From: Legionella bozemanae
GTDB taxonomy: Bacteria > Pseudomonadota > Gammaproteobacteria > Legionellales > Legionellaceae
Assembly (NCBI RefSeq): GCF_001648595.1
Contig: NZ_LBAW01000006.1
Location: 186,001-250,000 of the forward strand
DNA: 64,000 bases
Direction: 5' to 3'
Each line of letters starts with the position of its first letter. Position 1 is the stretch's first letter. A model generated the notes under the pieces. That model did no database searches. It saw nothing but the letters and a program-made list of their open reading frames with translations, and was not told the origin of the DNA. The position numbers and the translations under genes are program-made. Shown here one piece after another: positions 1 through 9,400 of the stretch.

Positions 1-514
1 ACCAGTTGTCATTATTATTAGTTGCTTGAGCGATTAACGGAGTTGGAGCCATCGCAATTTCGGTTACCGTATTAAATTTATTGTACCCATAACCTCCTGA
101 TACATCAGCATAAATCTGAGGAGTGAACACTTTAAATATATGGCCGAAAATTGTATTGTTATGTATGGTCTGGTCAGAAGTAGTTACAAATCCTGGGTTT
201 AATAAAAACTCAGAACTAAGCGCACTATTAATTCTAAAATAATAAATACCTGCCATCATGGTCTGGCCTAAGGAAATGTGGTCAGCTCCCGCAGAATAAA
301 GATTTGAATATCCGTTATACCGGTTAAAATTTGCACCTGAAGTCGAATCAAAATTAAAATCGGTATACCCATAGAGAAATTCTGGCGTTATTTTCTTCAG
401 ATACTCCGAAATCTTTGTGTTATTTGTTGTTTCATCTTTTGACAACGTATTTGCATTAACGCAGAATCCATTGCATATCAAAAAAACTGATAAAATTAAG
501 GATTGTATTTTCAT
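1..514 (-). CDS. Secreted/outer-membrane protein, N-terminal part only (runs off the window)
   Basis: Reading back from an ATG at 512-514, the frame stays open for 171 codons to the window edge, so the C terminus is missing. The first ~22 residues look like a Sec signal peptide: a Lys near the start, then a hydrophobic core (IQSLILSVFLI), ending near CVNAN. The mature part alternates aromatic and polar residues (FLYGYTDFNF, MMAGIYYFRI, QIYADVSGGYGYNKF), as transmembrane beta-strands do. This suggests an outer-membrane beta-barrel or autotransporter-barrel type protein. The family is not identified. The start is fixed by the signal peptide. No partner gene is visible on this side. Confidence 0.6.
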   Translation of the reverse strand, partial: MKIQSLILSVFLICNGFCVNANTLSKDETTNNTKISEYLKKITPEFLYGYTDFNFDSTSGANFNRYNGYSNLYSAGADHISLGQTMMAGIYYFRINSALSSEFLLNPGFVTTSDQTIHNNTIFGHIFKVFTPQIYADVSGGYGYNKFNTVTEIAMAPTPLIAQATNNNDNW

Positions 515-639
515 CACATCTAAATTCCTTTTCAGAGAAGGTAGTCACTTTTGGGGTATAATCATAAACTTAAAATATAAGATTATACAAGAACAGAGTC
601 ATAGAGATCCTACAAACATTATTTCTATTTTTGAGTTTT

Positions 640-1662
640 TCACTTACGCTTAAATCCCAAAGCCCGTAAACGTTGCTCAATCGAAGGATGTGTTGCAAAA
701 GCATTACTTAAAGATTTCACAGGATCAATATCCGATGGATTAAAGAGATATGATGCCTGCCTGACCTGCTCATGAGGCGTATTACCGTATTCCTCTGAAT
801 AATGCTCCGCATATTGCTGATGATCGTCGCTAATTTTGAGTAATGCCCGAGCTAAAGGTTCATTGTCACGCATTAACTCTACGCAGCCTGCATCAGCCAT
901 ATATTCACGTGTTCGACTTAAGAATAAGGTTAACAAAATAGTAATTAAAGGCAAGACATAACGAAGAACTATAATAACCATTAATAATCGATTGTCTCCA
1001 CGTCTTCCATCTCGTTTAAATACTGCTGAATAAAACAACATATCCACTGCAATCAAAAGAATATTACTCAAAACCGCCACCATTAGGGTTAATTTAATAT
1101 CATAGTGACGAATATGACTTAATTCATGAGCCATTACTGCTTGCAGTTCTGCCCTATTCAACTTTTCTATTAAACCTCGGGTAATTGCAACCATTGCTGA
1201 TTTTTCACTATACCCGCTTGCAAACGCATTCATATAATCTGCTTCGATAATAAAAACTTTGGGCATATACTGCAAACCAGCAGCAACCTTCATTTCCTCG
1301 ACTACATTATATAATTGTTGTTCCTGCAAATTTTTGGCTGTTTTGGGTGTAATCTCACGATATTCGGTACCTAATAACATAATGCGATCGTAAAATGCAT
1401 ACGTTATTAACAATGATACTACAGCGAAACCAACCATAAGAAGTGTCGCATAGGGAGTGACCTGCAGACGAATCAACGCAAGAAAAATTTGCTGTAAAGG
1501 AACCTGTGGGTAAGCTGATTGCAAAACAAACAAATCAGCAACAAAACCCACAGCAAAAAAAATTGCAACAAAAAAAGCGATTACCGCATACGTCTTGCGT
1601 TGATTCAACTGTATTTGCGCGCGCCAATTCGCTACACCGCCATGATAGTCTTGAAGACTCAT
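640..1662 (-). CDS. htpX: M48-family membrane zinc metalloprotease, HtpX-like
   Basis: HtpX-type proteases sit in the inner membrane with a cytosolic active site and degrade damaged membrane proteins. The 340-residue product has two hydrophobic segments near residues 25-48 and 72-92. The zinc-binding HExxH motif reads HELSH near residue 179 and is followed by two further hydrophobic stretches (about 195-215 and 230-250). The downstream EYMAD motif supplies the third zinc ligand (Glu) typical of the family. The C terminus has the THPSIEQRLRAL segment found in HtpX proteins. The gene lies 9 bases downstream of lemA, so the two are probably co-transcribed; LemA/M48 pairs are common. It is longer than E. 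coli HtpX (about 290 residues), so it may be an HtpX paralogue. The family call is firm; the exact symbol is less so. Confidence 0.8.
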   Translation of the reverse strand: MSLQDYHGGVANWRAQIQLNQRKTYAVIAFFVAIFFAVGFVADLFVLQSAYPQVPLQQIFLALIRLQVTPYATLLMVGFAVVSLLITYAFYDRIMLLGTEYREITPKTAKNLQEQQLYNVVEEMKVAAGLQYMPKVFIIEADYMNAFASGYSEKSAMVAITRGLIEKLNRAELQAVMAHELSHIRHYDIKLTLMVAVLSNILLIAVDMLFYSAVFKRDGRRGDNRLLMVIIVLRYVLPLITILLTLFLSRTREYMADAGCVELMRDNEPLARALLKISDDHQQYAEHYSEEYGNTPHEQVRQASYLFNPSDIDPVKSLSNAFATHPSIEQRLRALGFKRK

Positions 1663-1671
1663 ATTCTAAAC

Positions 1672-2253
1672 TCAAAATTTTACGGTATAGTCTTCTTTTG
1701 CTTGAATCTGCTCTTCAGGAAGTCCCCAGTAAACAAATTCTTTATCTAGTGTAGAAGCAAACATAGATACCACCATGGATTCAAAGAATGATTTCTTTTT
1801 AGCGTTATAACGTTCTATGCCATCGTTATAAGCCTGCTTGGAATAGGCCAATTTATTTTCGGTATTGACGATTTCTTCCTGCAATTGCATGACATTTTGA
1901 CTTGCTTTCAAATCAGGATAATTTTCAAATACTAAATTAAGTCCAGATGCAATCTGTGAAATTTGGTTTTCTGCAGCAATGCGCCCTTCTTCGTCCCCTG
2001 CGGCTTTAGCTGCTTGAGCTTGATTACGCAAAGCCACGACATCTTTTAAGGTAGTTTGCTCGTAATCCATGTATTTTTTTACAGCTTCAATTAAAGATTC
2101 AAATACCTTAAAGCGTCGATCCAGTTGGATATCTATTTGTTTTTTGTCGTTATTAATCGCCTCAATTAAGTGGATTAATGTATTGTAAATACTAATAGCC
2201 CATAAAAATATAAGTACTACAATAATGATAAGGGCAATAAAAAAAGTACTCAT
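1672..2253 (-). CDS. lemA: LemA family protein
   Basis: A 193-residue protein with one N-terminal membrane segment (about residues 3-24, rich in Ile/Val/Leu), then a long amphipathic helical domain, which is the LemA architecture. Typical LemA features are the run beginning YNTLIHL, the DRRFKVFESLIEAVKKY region, and an FENYPDLKASQNVMQLQEE segment near residue 110. The C-terminal helix is followed by a short tail ending VKF. Its molecular role is unknown. The next gene is an M48 protease only 9 bases downstream, so a membrane quality-control role is a reasonable inference. The start ATG at 2251-2253 places the membrane helix at the extreme N terminus, as expected. Confidence 0.85.
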   Translation of the reverse strand: MSTFFIALIIIVVLIFLWAISIYNTLIHLIEAINNDKKQIDIQLDRRFKVFESLIEAVKKYMDYEQTTLKDVVALRNQAQAAKAAGDEEGRIAAENQISQIASGLNLVFENYPDLKASQNVMQLQEEIVNTENKLAYSKQAYNDGIERYNAKKKSFFESMVVSMFASTLDKEFVYWGLPEEQIQAKEDYTVKF

Positions 2254-2654
2254 TTTTCTTCCTATGTAAAATTTTCTACAATTTAGTTATAGATCGAAAA
2301 TGATAAAAAAAACAGGGGAATTTCTGAGGGGTGTTGAACTAAACCGTAAGAGCGAGCACGATGAGTCAAAATAAAATTGGATGGTGTATCCATTTTCATC
2401 TTATTATTTATGTTGGATAACCTGTTTCTATTTTGCAGCACAAAATGATGTATATCTTGGATCAATAATTGAGTTCTTGTTTTACGCATACAACTATTCA
2501 ATATTATGAACGAGCCTCGACAATTCACTAGATTCAGCCAAAATAGTTTTAGAACACCAAAACGCAGCGTACATAAAATATGTGATTAGCGAAGCACGTA
2601 AAATTGCACTATTTTGACCAAGACAGTAAAACTGTCAATTCTAAGCTGGGCAAA
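2254..2654. other. Gene-poor 401-base spacer between lemA and uvrA
   Basis: This stretch holds no convincing gene. A minus-strand open frame (2283-2528, 81 codons) has no clear ribosome site and a composition unlike a folded protein, so it is not called. The right half carries one copy of a dispersed palindromic repeat, listed separately at 2537-2619. Promoter signals for lemA should lie close to 2254-2300 but are not obvious. Confidence 0.5.
2537..2619. repeat. Dispersed intergenic palindromic repeat, copy A
   Basis: An 83-base element bounded by inverted arms GCCAAAATAG (2537-2546) and CTATTTTGACC (2609-2619). Its core at 2563-2591 contains ACATA-AAA-TATGT. The core matches those at 34849-34877 and 38645-38671 (CGCAGCrTACA...TATGTG). 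All three copies lie between genes, just past a coding sequence. The function is unknown; a transcript hairpin or a non-autonomous mobile repeat are both possible. Confidence 0.6.
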
Positions 2655-5483
2655 TTATCGCACATTCAAAATAGGTTTCAAAAATTGTCCCGTATAAGAA
2701 GCCGCACATTCAGCAACTTGCTCTGGCGTTCCTGTTGCCACAATACGCCCCCCTTTGCTGCCGCCTTCAGGTCCCAGATCAATAATCCAATCTGCCGTTT
2801 TAATGACATCCAAATTATGTTCAATAATTACAATCGTATTCCCTTGCGATCGCAAACGGAATAATACTGCCAATAACTGCTTGGTATCATGAAAATGCAA
2901 TCCTGTTGTAGGCTCATCAAGAATATATAAAGTGCTTCCTGTATCCCGTTTTGATAACTCACGGGACAACTTAATTCTCTGAGCTTCACCTCCTGAAAGA
3001 GTAGTCGCACTTTGTCCCAATTTAATATAAGACAAACCTACATCCATCAAAGTCTGACACTTTCTGGCTAATGCTGGAATTGCTGCAAAAAAATGACTTG
3101 CATCTTCAACAGTCATTTCTAAAACTTCGTGAATATTTTTACCTTTATATTGAATATCAAGAGTTTCTCGATTGTAACGCTTTCCTTTGCATACATCACA
3201 TGATACATAAATATCAGGCAAAAAGTGCATTTCAACTTTAATAAGGCCATCTCCCTGGCAGGCTTCACAACGTCCGCCACGGACATTAAAGCTAAAACGT
3301 CCTGGCTGATAACCGCGTGCTCTAGATTCAGGAGTTGCTGCAAATAATTCTCGGATATGAGTAAAGATACCTGTATATGTAGCTGGATTGGAACGAGGAG
3401 TTCTGCCAATCGGGCTTTGATCAATATCAATTACTTTATCGCATAAACTTAAACCAGTAATCTCCTTGACCGAACCAGGAGTATATAAACTTGCCCTATT
3501 TAACAGATTCGCGGCGCTTGGATATAAAGTATCATTGATCAGACTTGATTTGCCTGACCCCGAAACGCCCGTAATGCAAGTAAGTAAGCCCAAAGGAATA
3601 CTGACATCGACATCAAGTAAATTATTACAAACCACTCCTTTCAAATGAATCATTTTTTCGGTATTAACAGGTAACCGAGTGTCAGGGATCGCTATGGATT
3701 GCTTCCCGGATAAATATTGCCCCGTCAATGAAATAGGTGATTGCATAATTTCTTGTGGCGTACCGTGAGCAACAATTTCACCACCATGTATCCCAGCCCC
3801 TGGTCCTATATCCAGGACAAAATCAGCACTTCGAATCGCATCCTCATCATGCTCTACTACGATGACCGTATTTCCCAGATTCCGCAAATGCATCAATGTT
3901 TTTAATAACCGATCATTATCTCGTTGATGCAGTCCAATAGAGGGTTCATCCAAGATATACATGACACCAACCAGGCCTGAACCAATTTGACTGGCTAAAC
4001 GAATACGCTGTGCTTCTCCGCCTGATAAAGTTTCAGCACTCCGAGTTAATGAAAGGTAATCCAACCCTACATTAACCAAAAATCCTAATCGCTCAACAAT
4101 TTCTTTATTAATTTTCGCCGCAATTTCACCCTTATATCCTGTCATCCGTAAATTTTTAAAAAACACATAAGCTTTTTCAATCGAATATGCAGTAACTTCA
4201 GGTAAATTTTTATCATCTATAAACACATGCCGTGCTGCTTCGCGTAATCGTGTACCATGACAACTCTGACAAGGACGAGATGATAAATATTTAGCAAGCT
4301 CTTCACGTATCATTCCCGAATCAGACTCGCGATAACGCCGCTGCATATTCGGAATAATTCCTTCGAATGCATGTCGCTTTACCATATACCCACCGTTGGG
4401 CCGATGATAATGAAAATCTATAATGTCACCTCCACTGCCGTATAGAACAATTTGCCGCACTTCTTCGGGCAAATCGCAAAATGCAGTATCGGTATCAAAG
4501 CCGTAATGTTGTGCAAGCGACTCAAGCATCGAGAAATAATAAGTGGTTTTTTTATCCCATCCACGGATGGCTCCTTCGGCCAAACTTGCTGTTTGGTCAT
4601 GGATGATCCGCTCAGGATCAAAAAACTGATCAACCCCCAATCCATCGCAAGAAGGGCAAGCTCCTACAGGATTGTTAAAAGAAAAAAGCCTGGGTTCTAA
4701 CTCACTGAGGCTGTATCCACATTCAGGACAGGCAAATTTGGAAGAAAAAACGAGATCAGCAAATTGATCCTCCATAGAGGCTACTATTGCAAGACCTTCT
4801 GCCAAATTTAAAGCATTTTCAAATGACTCACTTAAACGCTGAGCAATATCAGGTCTGACTTTAAAACGATCCACAACGACTTCAATAGTATGTTTCGTGC
4901 GTAAACCTAGCTTAGGAGGGGAATCTAACTCATAAAGCACACCATCAATACGCGCACGTACATAACCTTGAGCTTGCAATTGCTGCAATAACTGGACCTG
5001 CTCTCCTTTGCGTTCACGCACCACTGGAGCCAAAATCATCACTTTACTGTCAGTAGGCAAAGCTAAAACCTGATCTACCATCTGACTAATCGTTTGCGCA
5101 TGCAGGCTAACGTGGTGTGTCGGGCAACGAGGTTCTCCTACACGTGCATAAAGTAAACGTAAATAATCATAAATTTCGGTAATAGTACCCACTGTAGAAC
5201 GAGGATTATGGGAGGTCGCTTTTTGCTCGATAGAAATTGCCGGAGATAAACCTTCTATCGAATCAACGTCAGGTTTTTCCATCATTGCTAGAAATTGCCG
5301 CGCATAAGCGGATAAAGACTCCACATAGCGACGCTGCCCTTCTGCATATAAAGTATCAAAGGCTAAAGAAGACTTACCTGAACCGGATAACCCCGTAATT
5401 ACAATTAATTGATCACGTGGCAAATCCAAGTCGAGATTTTTAAGATTGTGGGTTCTTGCACCACGTATGGTGATAGTTTGCAT
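2655..5483 (-). CDS. uvrA: UvrABC nucleotide-excision repair ATPase subunit A
   Basis: UvrA is the damage-sensing ABC-type ATPase that loads UvrB on distorted DNA. The 942-residue length is normal. The first nucleotide-binding domain has Walker [11 protein letters not shown] near residues 32-41, and the second has [10 protein letters not shown] near residue 640. Each has a signature LSGGEAQRI and an ILDEP Walker B. Structural zinc-binding Cys pairs are present as CPEC...CPSC (about residues 253-283) and CEAC...CDVC (about residues 735-765). The start ATG at 5481-5483 opens directly into [16 protein letters not shown], the standard UvrA N terminus. The gene is monocistronic, divergent from the hotdog-protein gene. 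No SOS box of the E. coli type was recognised upstream. Confidence 0.97.
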   Translation of the reverse strand: MQTITIRGARTHNLKNLDLDLPRDQLIVITGLSGSGKSSLAFDTLYAEGQRRYVESLSAYARQFLAMMEKPDVDSIEGLSPAISIEQKATSHNPRSTVGTITEIYDYLRLLYARVGEPRCPTHHVSLHAQTISQMVDQVLALPTDSKVMILAPVVRERKGEQVQLLQQLQAQGYVRARIDGVLYELDSPPKLGLRTKHTIEVVVDRFKVRPDIAQRLSESFENALNLAEGLAIVASMEDQFADLVFSSKFACPECGYSLSELEPRLFSFNNPVGACPSCDGLGVDQFFDPERIIHDQTASLAEGAIRGWDKKTTYYFSMLESLAQHYGFDTDTAFCDLPEEVRQIVLYGSGGDIIDFHYHRPNGGYMVKRHAFEGIIPNMQRRYRESDSGMIREELAKYLSSRPCQSCHGTRLREAARHVFIDDKNLPEVTAYSIEKAYVFFKNLRMTGYKGEIAAKINKEIVERLGFLVNVGLDYLSLTRSAETLSGGEAQRIRLASQIGSGLVGVMYILDEPSIGLHQRDNDRLLKTLMHLRNLGNTVIVVEHDEDAIRSADFVLDIGPGAGIHGGEIVAHGTPQEIMQSPISLTGQYLSGKQSIAIPDTRLPVNTEKMIHLKGVVCNNLLDVDVSIPLGLLTCITGVSGSGKSSLINDTLYPSAANLLNRASLYTPGSVKEITGLSLCDKVIDIDQSPIGRTPRSNPATYTGIFTHIRELFAATPESRARGYQPGRFSFNVRGGRCEACQGDGLIKVEMHFLPDIYVSCDVCKGKRYNRETLDIQYKGKNIHEVLEMTVEDASHFFAAIPALARKCQTLMDVGLSYIKLGQSATTLSGGEAQRIKLSRELSKRDTGSTLYILDEPTTGLHFHDTKQLLAVLFRLRSQGNTIVIIEHNLDVIKTADWIIDLGPEGGSKGGRIVATGTPEQVAECAASYTGQFLKPILNVR

Positions 5484-5811
5484 AAAATTCGATAAATTGG
5501 TTTAAACAACTGAGTTTGGTTATATTTCGCGGCTACAAACTATATAATTATACGCAAAAAAAATAAAAAATCACATTCAATCTATTTCACCTAGCAAACA
5601 TTTACCTTGCAAAGATTATTGGAGACATATTTTTACTGCAAATTTTATACTACAATAAAAGATTAAGTTATTCTTTTTAAAAAGTTAATCGGATTCAAAT
5701 ATGCAGTTTTTTTACAAGGATTCTGTTATGGCTCATATTTTTCATACCCTCATGTCCTCTTTATATACCAAGCAATAATCAAGTGTTTCAATGGGTAAAA
5801 AAGGAAAATTC
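5484..5811. other. AT-rich divergent promoter region between uvrA and the hotdog-fold gene
   Basis: A 328-base region expected to hold promoters for the two divergent genes. It is strongly AT-rich, with A- and T-tracts at 5555-5575 and 5655-5685. No operator was recognised. It also holds one very short possible ORF (5728-5778), listed separately. Confidence 0.45.
5728..5778 (+). CDS. Possible 16-residue leader peptide ORF
   Basis: An ATG at 5728 follows an AAGGA ribosome site at a spacing of six to seven bases and opens a 16-codon frame (MAHIFHTLMSSLYTKQ) ending in TAA at 5776-5778, 33 bases before the next gene. The good ribosome site is the only support. It could be a leader peptide or chance; no known regulatory peptide is recognised. 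Confidence 0.25.
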   Translation: MAHIFHTLMSSLYTKQ

Positions 5812-6285
5812 ATGAATACCTTAACTCGTTTTAAATTTTTTCTCTGGACATTTAGTCATTTTAAAGTACCCTTGCTCGGTTATTTAAGACCGCGACTGCT
5901 CCAGCTTAATGATACTGACATTATTGTTTGTCTGCCCTTAAAAAGACGCAGTCGCAATCATTTACATTCCATGTATTTCGGTGCCCTATGTGCTGGCGCT
6001 GACTTGGCAGGAGGTTTACATGCCTTTTATCATGCGTCACAGAAGCGACTTAAAATTTCCCTTGTTTTTAAATCGTTTCAAGCACAGTTTTTACGTAGAC
6101 CTGAATCTGATGTTTATTTCGTTTGTCATGAAGGAGCAAAAGTCAAAATCATGTTAGAAGAGTCTCAAAAAACTGGAGAGCGAGTGACGCAACCTATTCC
6201 GATCAAGGCTTATACGGATTATCCCAGTATGACAGAATTGGTTGCGGAATTTATTTTAGAATTGTCAGTAAAAATACATTCTTAG
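5812..6285 (+). CDS. DUF4442-type hotdog-fold protein (thioesterase-like)
   Basis: A 157-residue protein resembling the DUF4442 branch of the hotdog-fold thioesterase superfamily. The conserved segment NHLHSMYFGALCAGADLAGG (about residues 45-64) corresponds to the region following the catalytic turn in PaaI-like enzymes. The substrate is unknown; acyl-CoA or acyl-ACP is possible. The start is placed at 5812 because AAGGA lies six bases upstream of that ATG. An in-frame upstream ATG at 5791 would add MGKKGKF but has no ribosome site and spans the AAGGA sequence. The large effector gene follows 152 bases downstream on the same strand, probably as a separate transcript. Confidence 0.65.
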   Translation: MNTLTRFKFFLWTFSHFKVPLLGYLRPRLLQLNDTDIIVCLPLKRRSRNHLHSMYFGALCAGADLAGGLHAFYHASQKRLKISLVFKSFQAQFLRRPESDVYFVCHEGAKVKIMLEESQKTGERVTQPIPIKAYTDYPSMTELVAEFILELSVKIHS

Positions 6286-6437
6286 TTTAATTCGATTTTT
6301 AAAATGCGATCGAAATATACAAAAATTAGTCATTGATTTATCTAGAATAACAGGCGAAAATATTGCCAAACTGTGATATTCTTAATGCCGGCGAATATTG
6401 ACAGCGTACAATTTATGACTTCATTAGGCTATCTGTA

Positions 6438-9400
6438 ATGATATTTGAAGAATATATAAAATTATTAGAGTCATTTAAGCAGAACCAGATATCTAAATTA
6501 CTGGAACGAATTGACACTAAAATTTTTGATATTCTATACAGCAAGCACGTTAATCCTCGCATAGTGCCTTATTTCCCTCGTTATGAATTTTGCTTCATGT
6601 CGGATGAAACAGAATTAAAGCCCGGAAAGATATACATAAGGGAACAAAAGGGAAAAATAGCCTACTCAGTCATCACGCCCGACCAAAAGACGATCAAAGA
6701 TGCCATTTTAGAAGAGTTTGAAGCTCCATCACCATTTACATATAAAATTGCCTTGATGACTGAGGGCGGGAAACTGGAAAAGGGCTCCTTTTATGTACGT
6801 AGGGTCAAAACAGGTCTTGAATACACGGTTCTTGATCCCACAGGTAAATTGGTCACTGCTGTAATCCAAAATGAAGAACTCAAAATTAATTTAAACGCAG
6901 GCTTTACTCCTAAAGACCTAGAGCCTTTTATGCCCGAGATTCTTGAGATTACATCAAAAAGAAATCATACCCTCCCTTTTATACTGGATGCTTTTAAAGC
7001 ACGAATTCTGTCAGCCACCTCAAGAAAAGGCCACACATCATGGGCCCCTTTTTCTAATTACTCTCTTGATCCTGATAATATTTCGCAAATTAAAAAGCTA
7101 ATCAATGCGCTTTACTATGCACGCCTGACCTTTTTAGATTTGGAAAACATAGATGTCAGAAACATAAAACGAACCGGTTCTGATCTCAAATTACTCTACG
7201 GTAAAACAATTGACCTGGCTTATAAAGCAAGTTACCTGCTCACTCATTTAGATATTGATCTCAGAGAGATGTTTCAAGAGGAATTATCCCTTATTCTGCC
7301 TTTATTTAGCCAAATACAATCTTTTGCAAAAAAACATGCACATGAGAAAAAAGCTCTAGTAAAAGCACTTGAACCTATGCCTTTAGCCTATAAAGTAGGT
7401 GAAGTAGCAGGAATCGCCGTAGATCAGCTGCGCCCCCTTAGCGGGGATGTAGATTATAATTTTCTTACTCAATTCAGTGCGGTTTTACCAAGCTACATTG
7501 ATAAACTAACCCATTACATAGAACAATTTTCTTCGCAAATTAAAGAGTCTGAACCCAAACTTAATCAAGAAAAGCTGGATCAGTTACAAAAAGCCGCGCT
7601 TAATTTATTGAATGATATAGAAAACTTAAAAGGAAACAGCGTTTTTGTTTCACTTAAATTTTTAAATTACATTCATATAATTCGCAATATAATCACTTTA
7701 TCCATGAGTTCTTTAGAACAAATAGGAGAGCTCAGTGAATCATCTCAGGATTTGATCCGTGATAAATTAGCGCAACTTAAGTATGAGGTGTTACCTACTT
7801 TATTTGGTTTAGTCGATAAAATCGAAGATTACGCCATGCTTAAGCCCGGGACGTTATCTGTTCCTCTGATGGAAAAGATCAAATCCTTGTATGAGAAAAT
7901 ACTTTATTTACCTAAAAAAGCAATTGATTTTAAGACAAAAGGAGAAGAGCTACTCGAGATAGAAGACTCTCGATTTATCGAATTAAGGTTGGAAATGACC
8001 TATAAAAGGATCGATAAAGCCAATAAAACATTATATAAGATTCAAAAAGCATCTATCGCATGCACGCAATTTTTTGCACTATTAAAGGACACACGTTATA
8101 ACAACCTTCGTTTGTATCAACTCCCCCCCGAAGTAAAGAAAGAACTAACAAAACACTATAAGCTTCTCAAGCCTTATATGGCCCAACTTGATATCGATTT
8201 AAATGAACTTATTATCTCGAGATTGACAGGGCCTGAAAAAGAAGACTGGTACTCTTTTATAGGAAGACCTGTGCGTTTCGTAAGGAGGCAGCTTCCTGCA
8301 GACCACGCAAGTTGCGTTTTAGCAAAAGAAAAAGCACTGACTGATTTAATTACTAAAGATGAGAACAGCCAGCTTTTTCATATTAATTTAAATAAAGACT
8401 TAATTGATTCAGTTCATAAAAAGGCAAATCTAGTTTTATTCCCGTATAGTGAAAAAACGAATGTGTATACTCTTGATGAATCAATTCCGCTGCAACTTGA
8501 GCAAGATAAAGATAAAAAATCCAAACTCACAAAAACAGAGTTTCAATGGGTTCAATATACTTATTTGCGTTTTATACAGTTAGTAAAGACACACATAGCA
8601 GCAAAACCCGCTCTATATGAAAAGAGTTTGGATCTAAACAATCTTGACGATAAAGTCAAAAATAGGTGCCATCAGTTATTCAAGGAGTTCCAACCTTACT
8701 TAAGTTCAATTGCCTCATCTGAATTTAGAGATTCAACGAAAAGTTTGGAACACTATTTATCGGATTTATTTAGCAAAAAACAGATCACAAACATCCCATC
8801 AATAGAACTCTTTGAGGAATTGGATAAAAATATCCAAGAGTTCCTCGACCGCATCAATTTGGAGTGGATGAGTAAAAATGAGTTTCAAAAAATTCTGGGG
8901 TCCTATAATCGCTTTGCCCAGATAATAAAAAAACAAATTGAAGACAAACCACAGCTTTATGCAAATAACTTGCTGCTAACAAGCCTTGATGATAAAGCAA
9001 AAGAAGAATGTCGTAATTTATTTCCTGTTTTTCAACCCTATTTAAAATATGCAATACCGCCTGAATTCAAAGATGCTGCTCAAAATTTTGAGAACTATTT
9101 AGCTGCGTTACTTGAAAATAAACCAATAGAAATTTTAGAAGCACCACCCGCATCTTTGTTTTTGCAGTTGGACAAACATGCCCAGGATTTTTTTGCCAAA
9201 TGGGAAGATAAAAGCCAAGCATATTATAATTTTGCCAAAAACACATTTCTTGACGAAAAAGAGTCCCAAGCCCTGACTGCTAAACGCAAAAAAGATGCAA
9301 AACTGCATTTTAAAACAATAGAAGGCGATAAATTACTGCGAAATCCTGAGCAATTAACTGCAGATCAAACTCTTGAGATCTATCAATGGTATCGAAATAA

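Noticed and set aside
2283-2528. 81-codon minus-strand open frame between lemA and uvrA
   Set aside because: No ribosome site, low-complexity composition and position in a spacer carrying a dispersed repeat; not supported as a gene.
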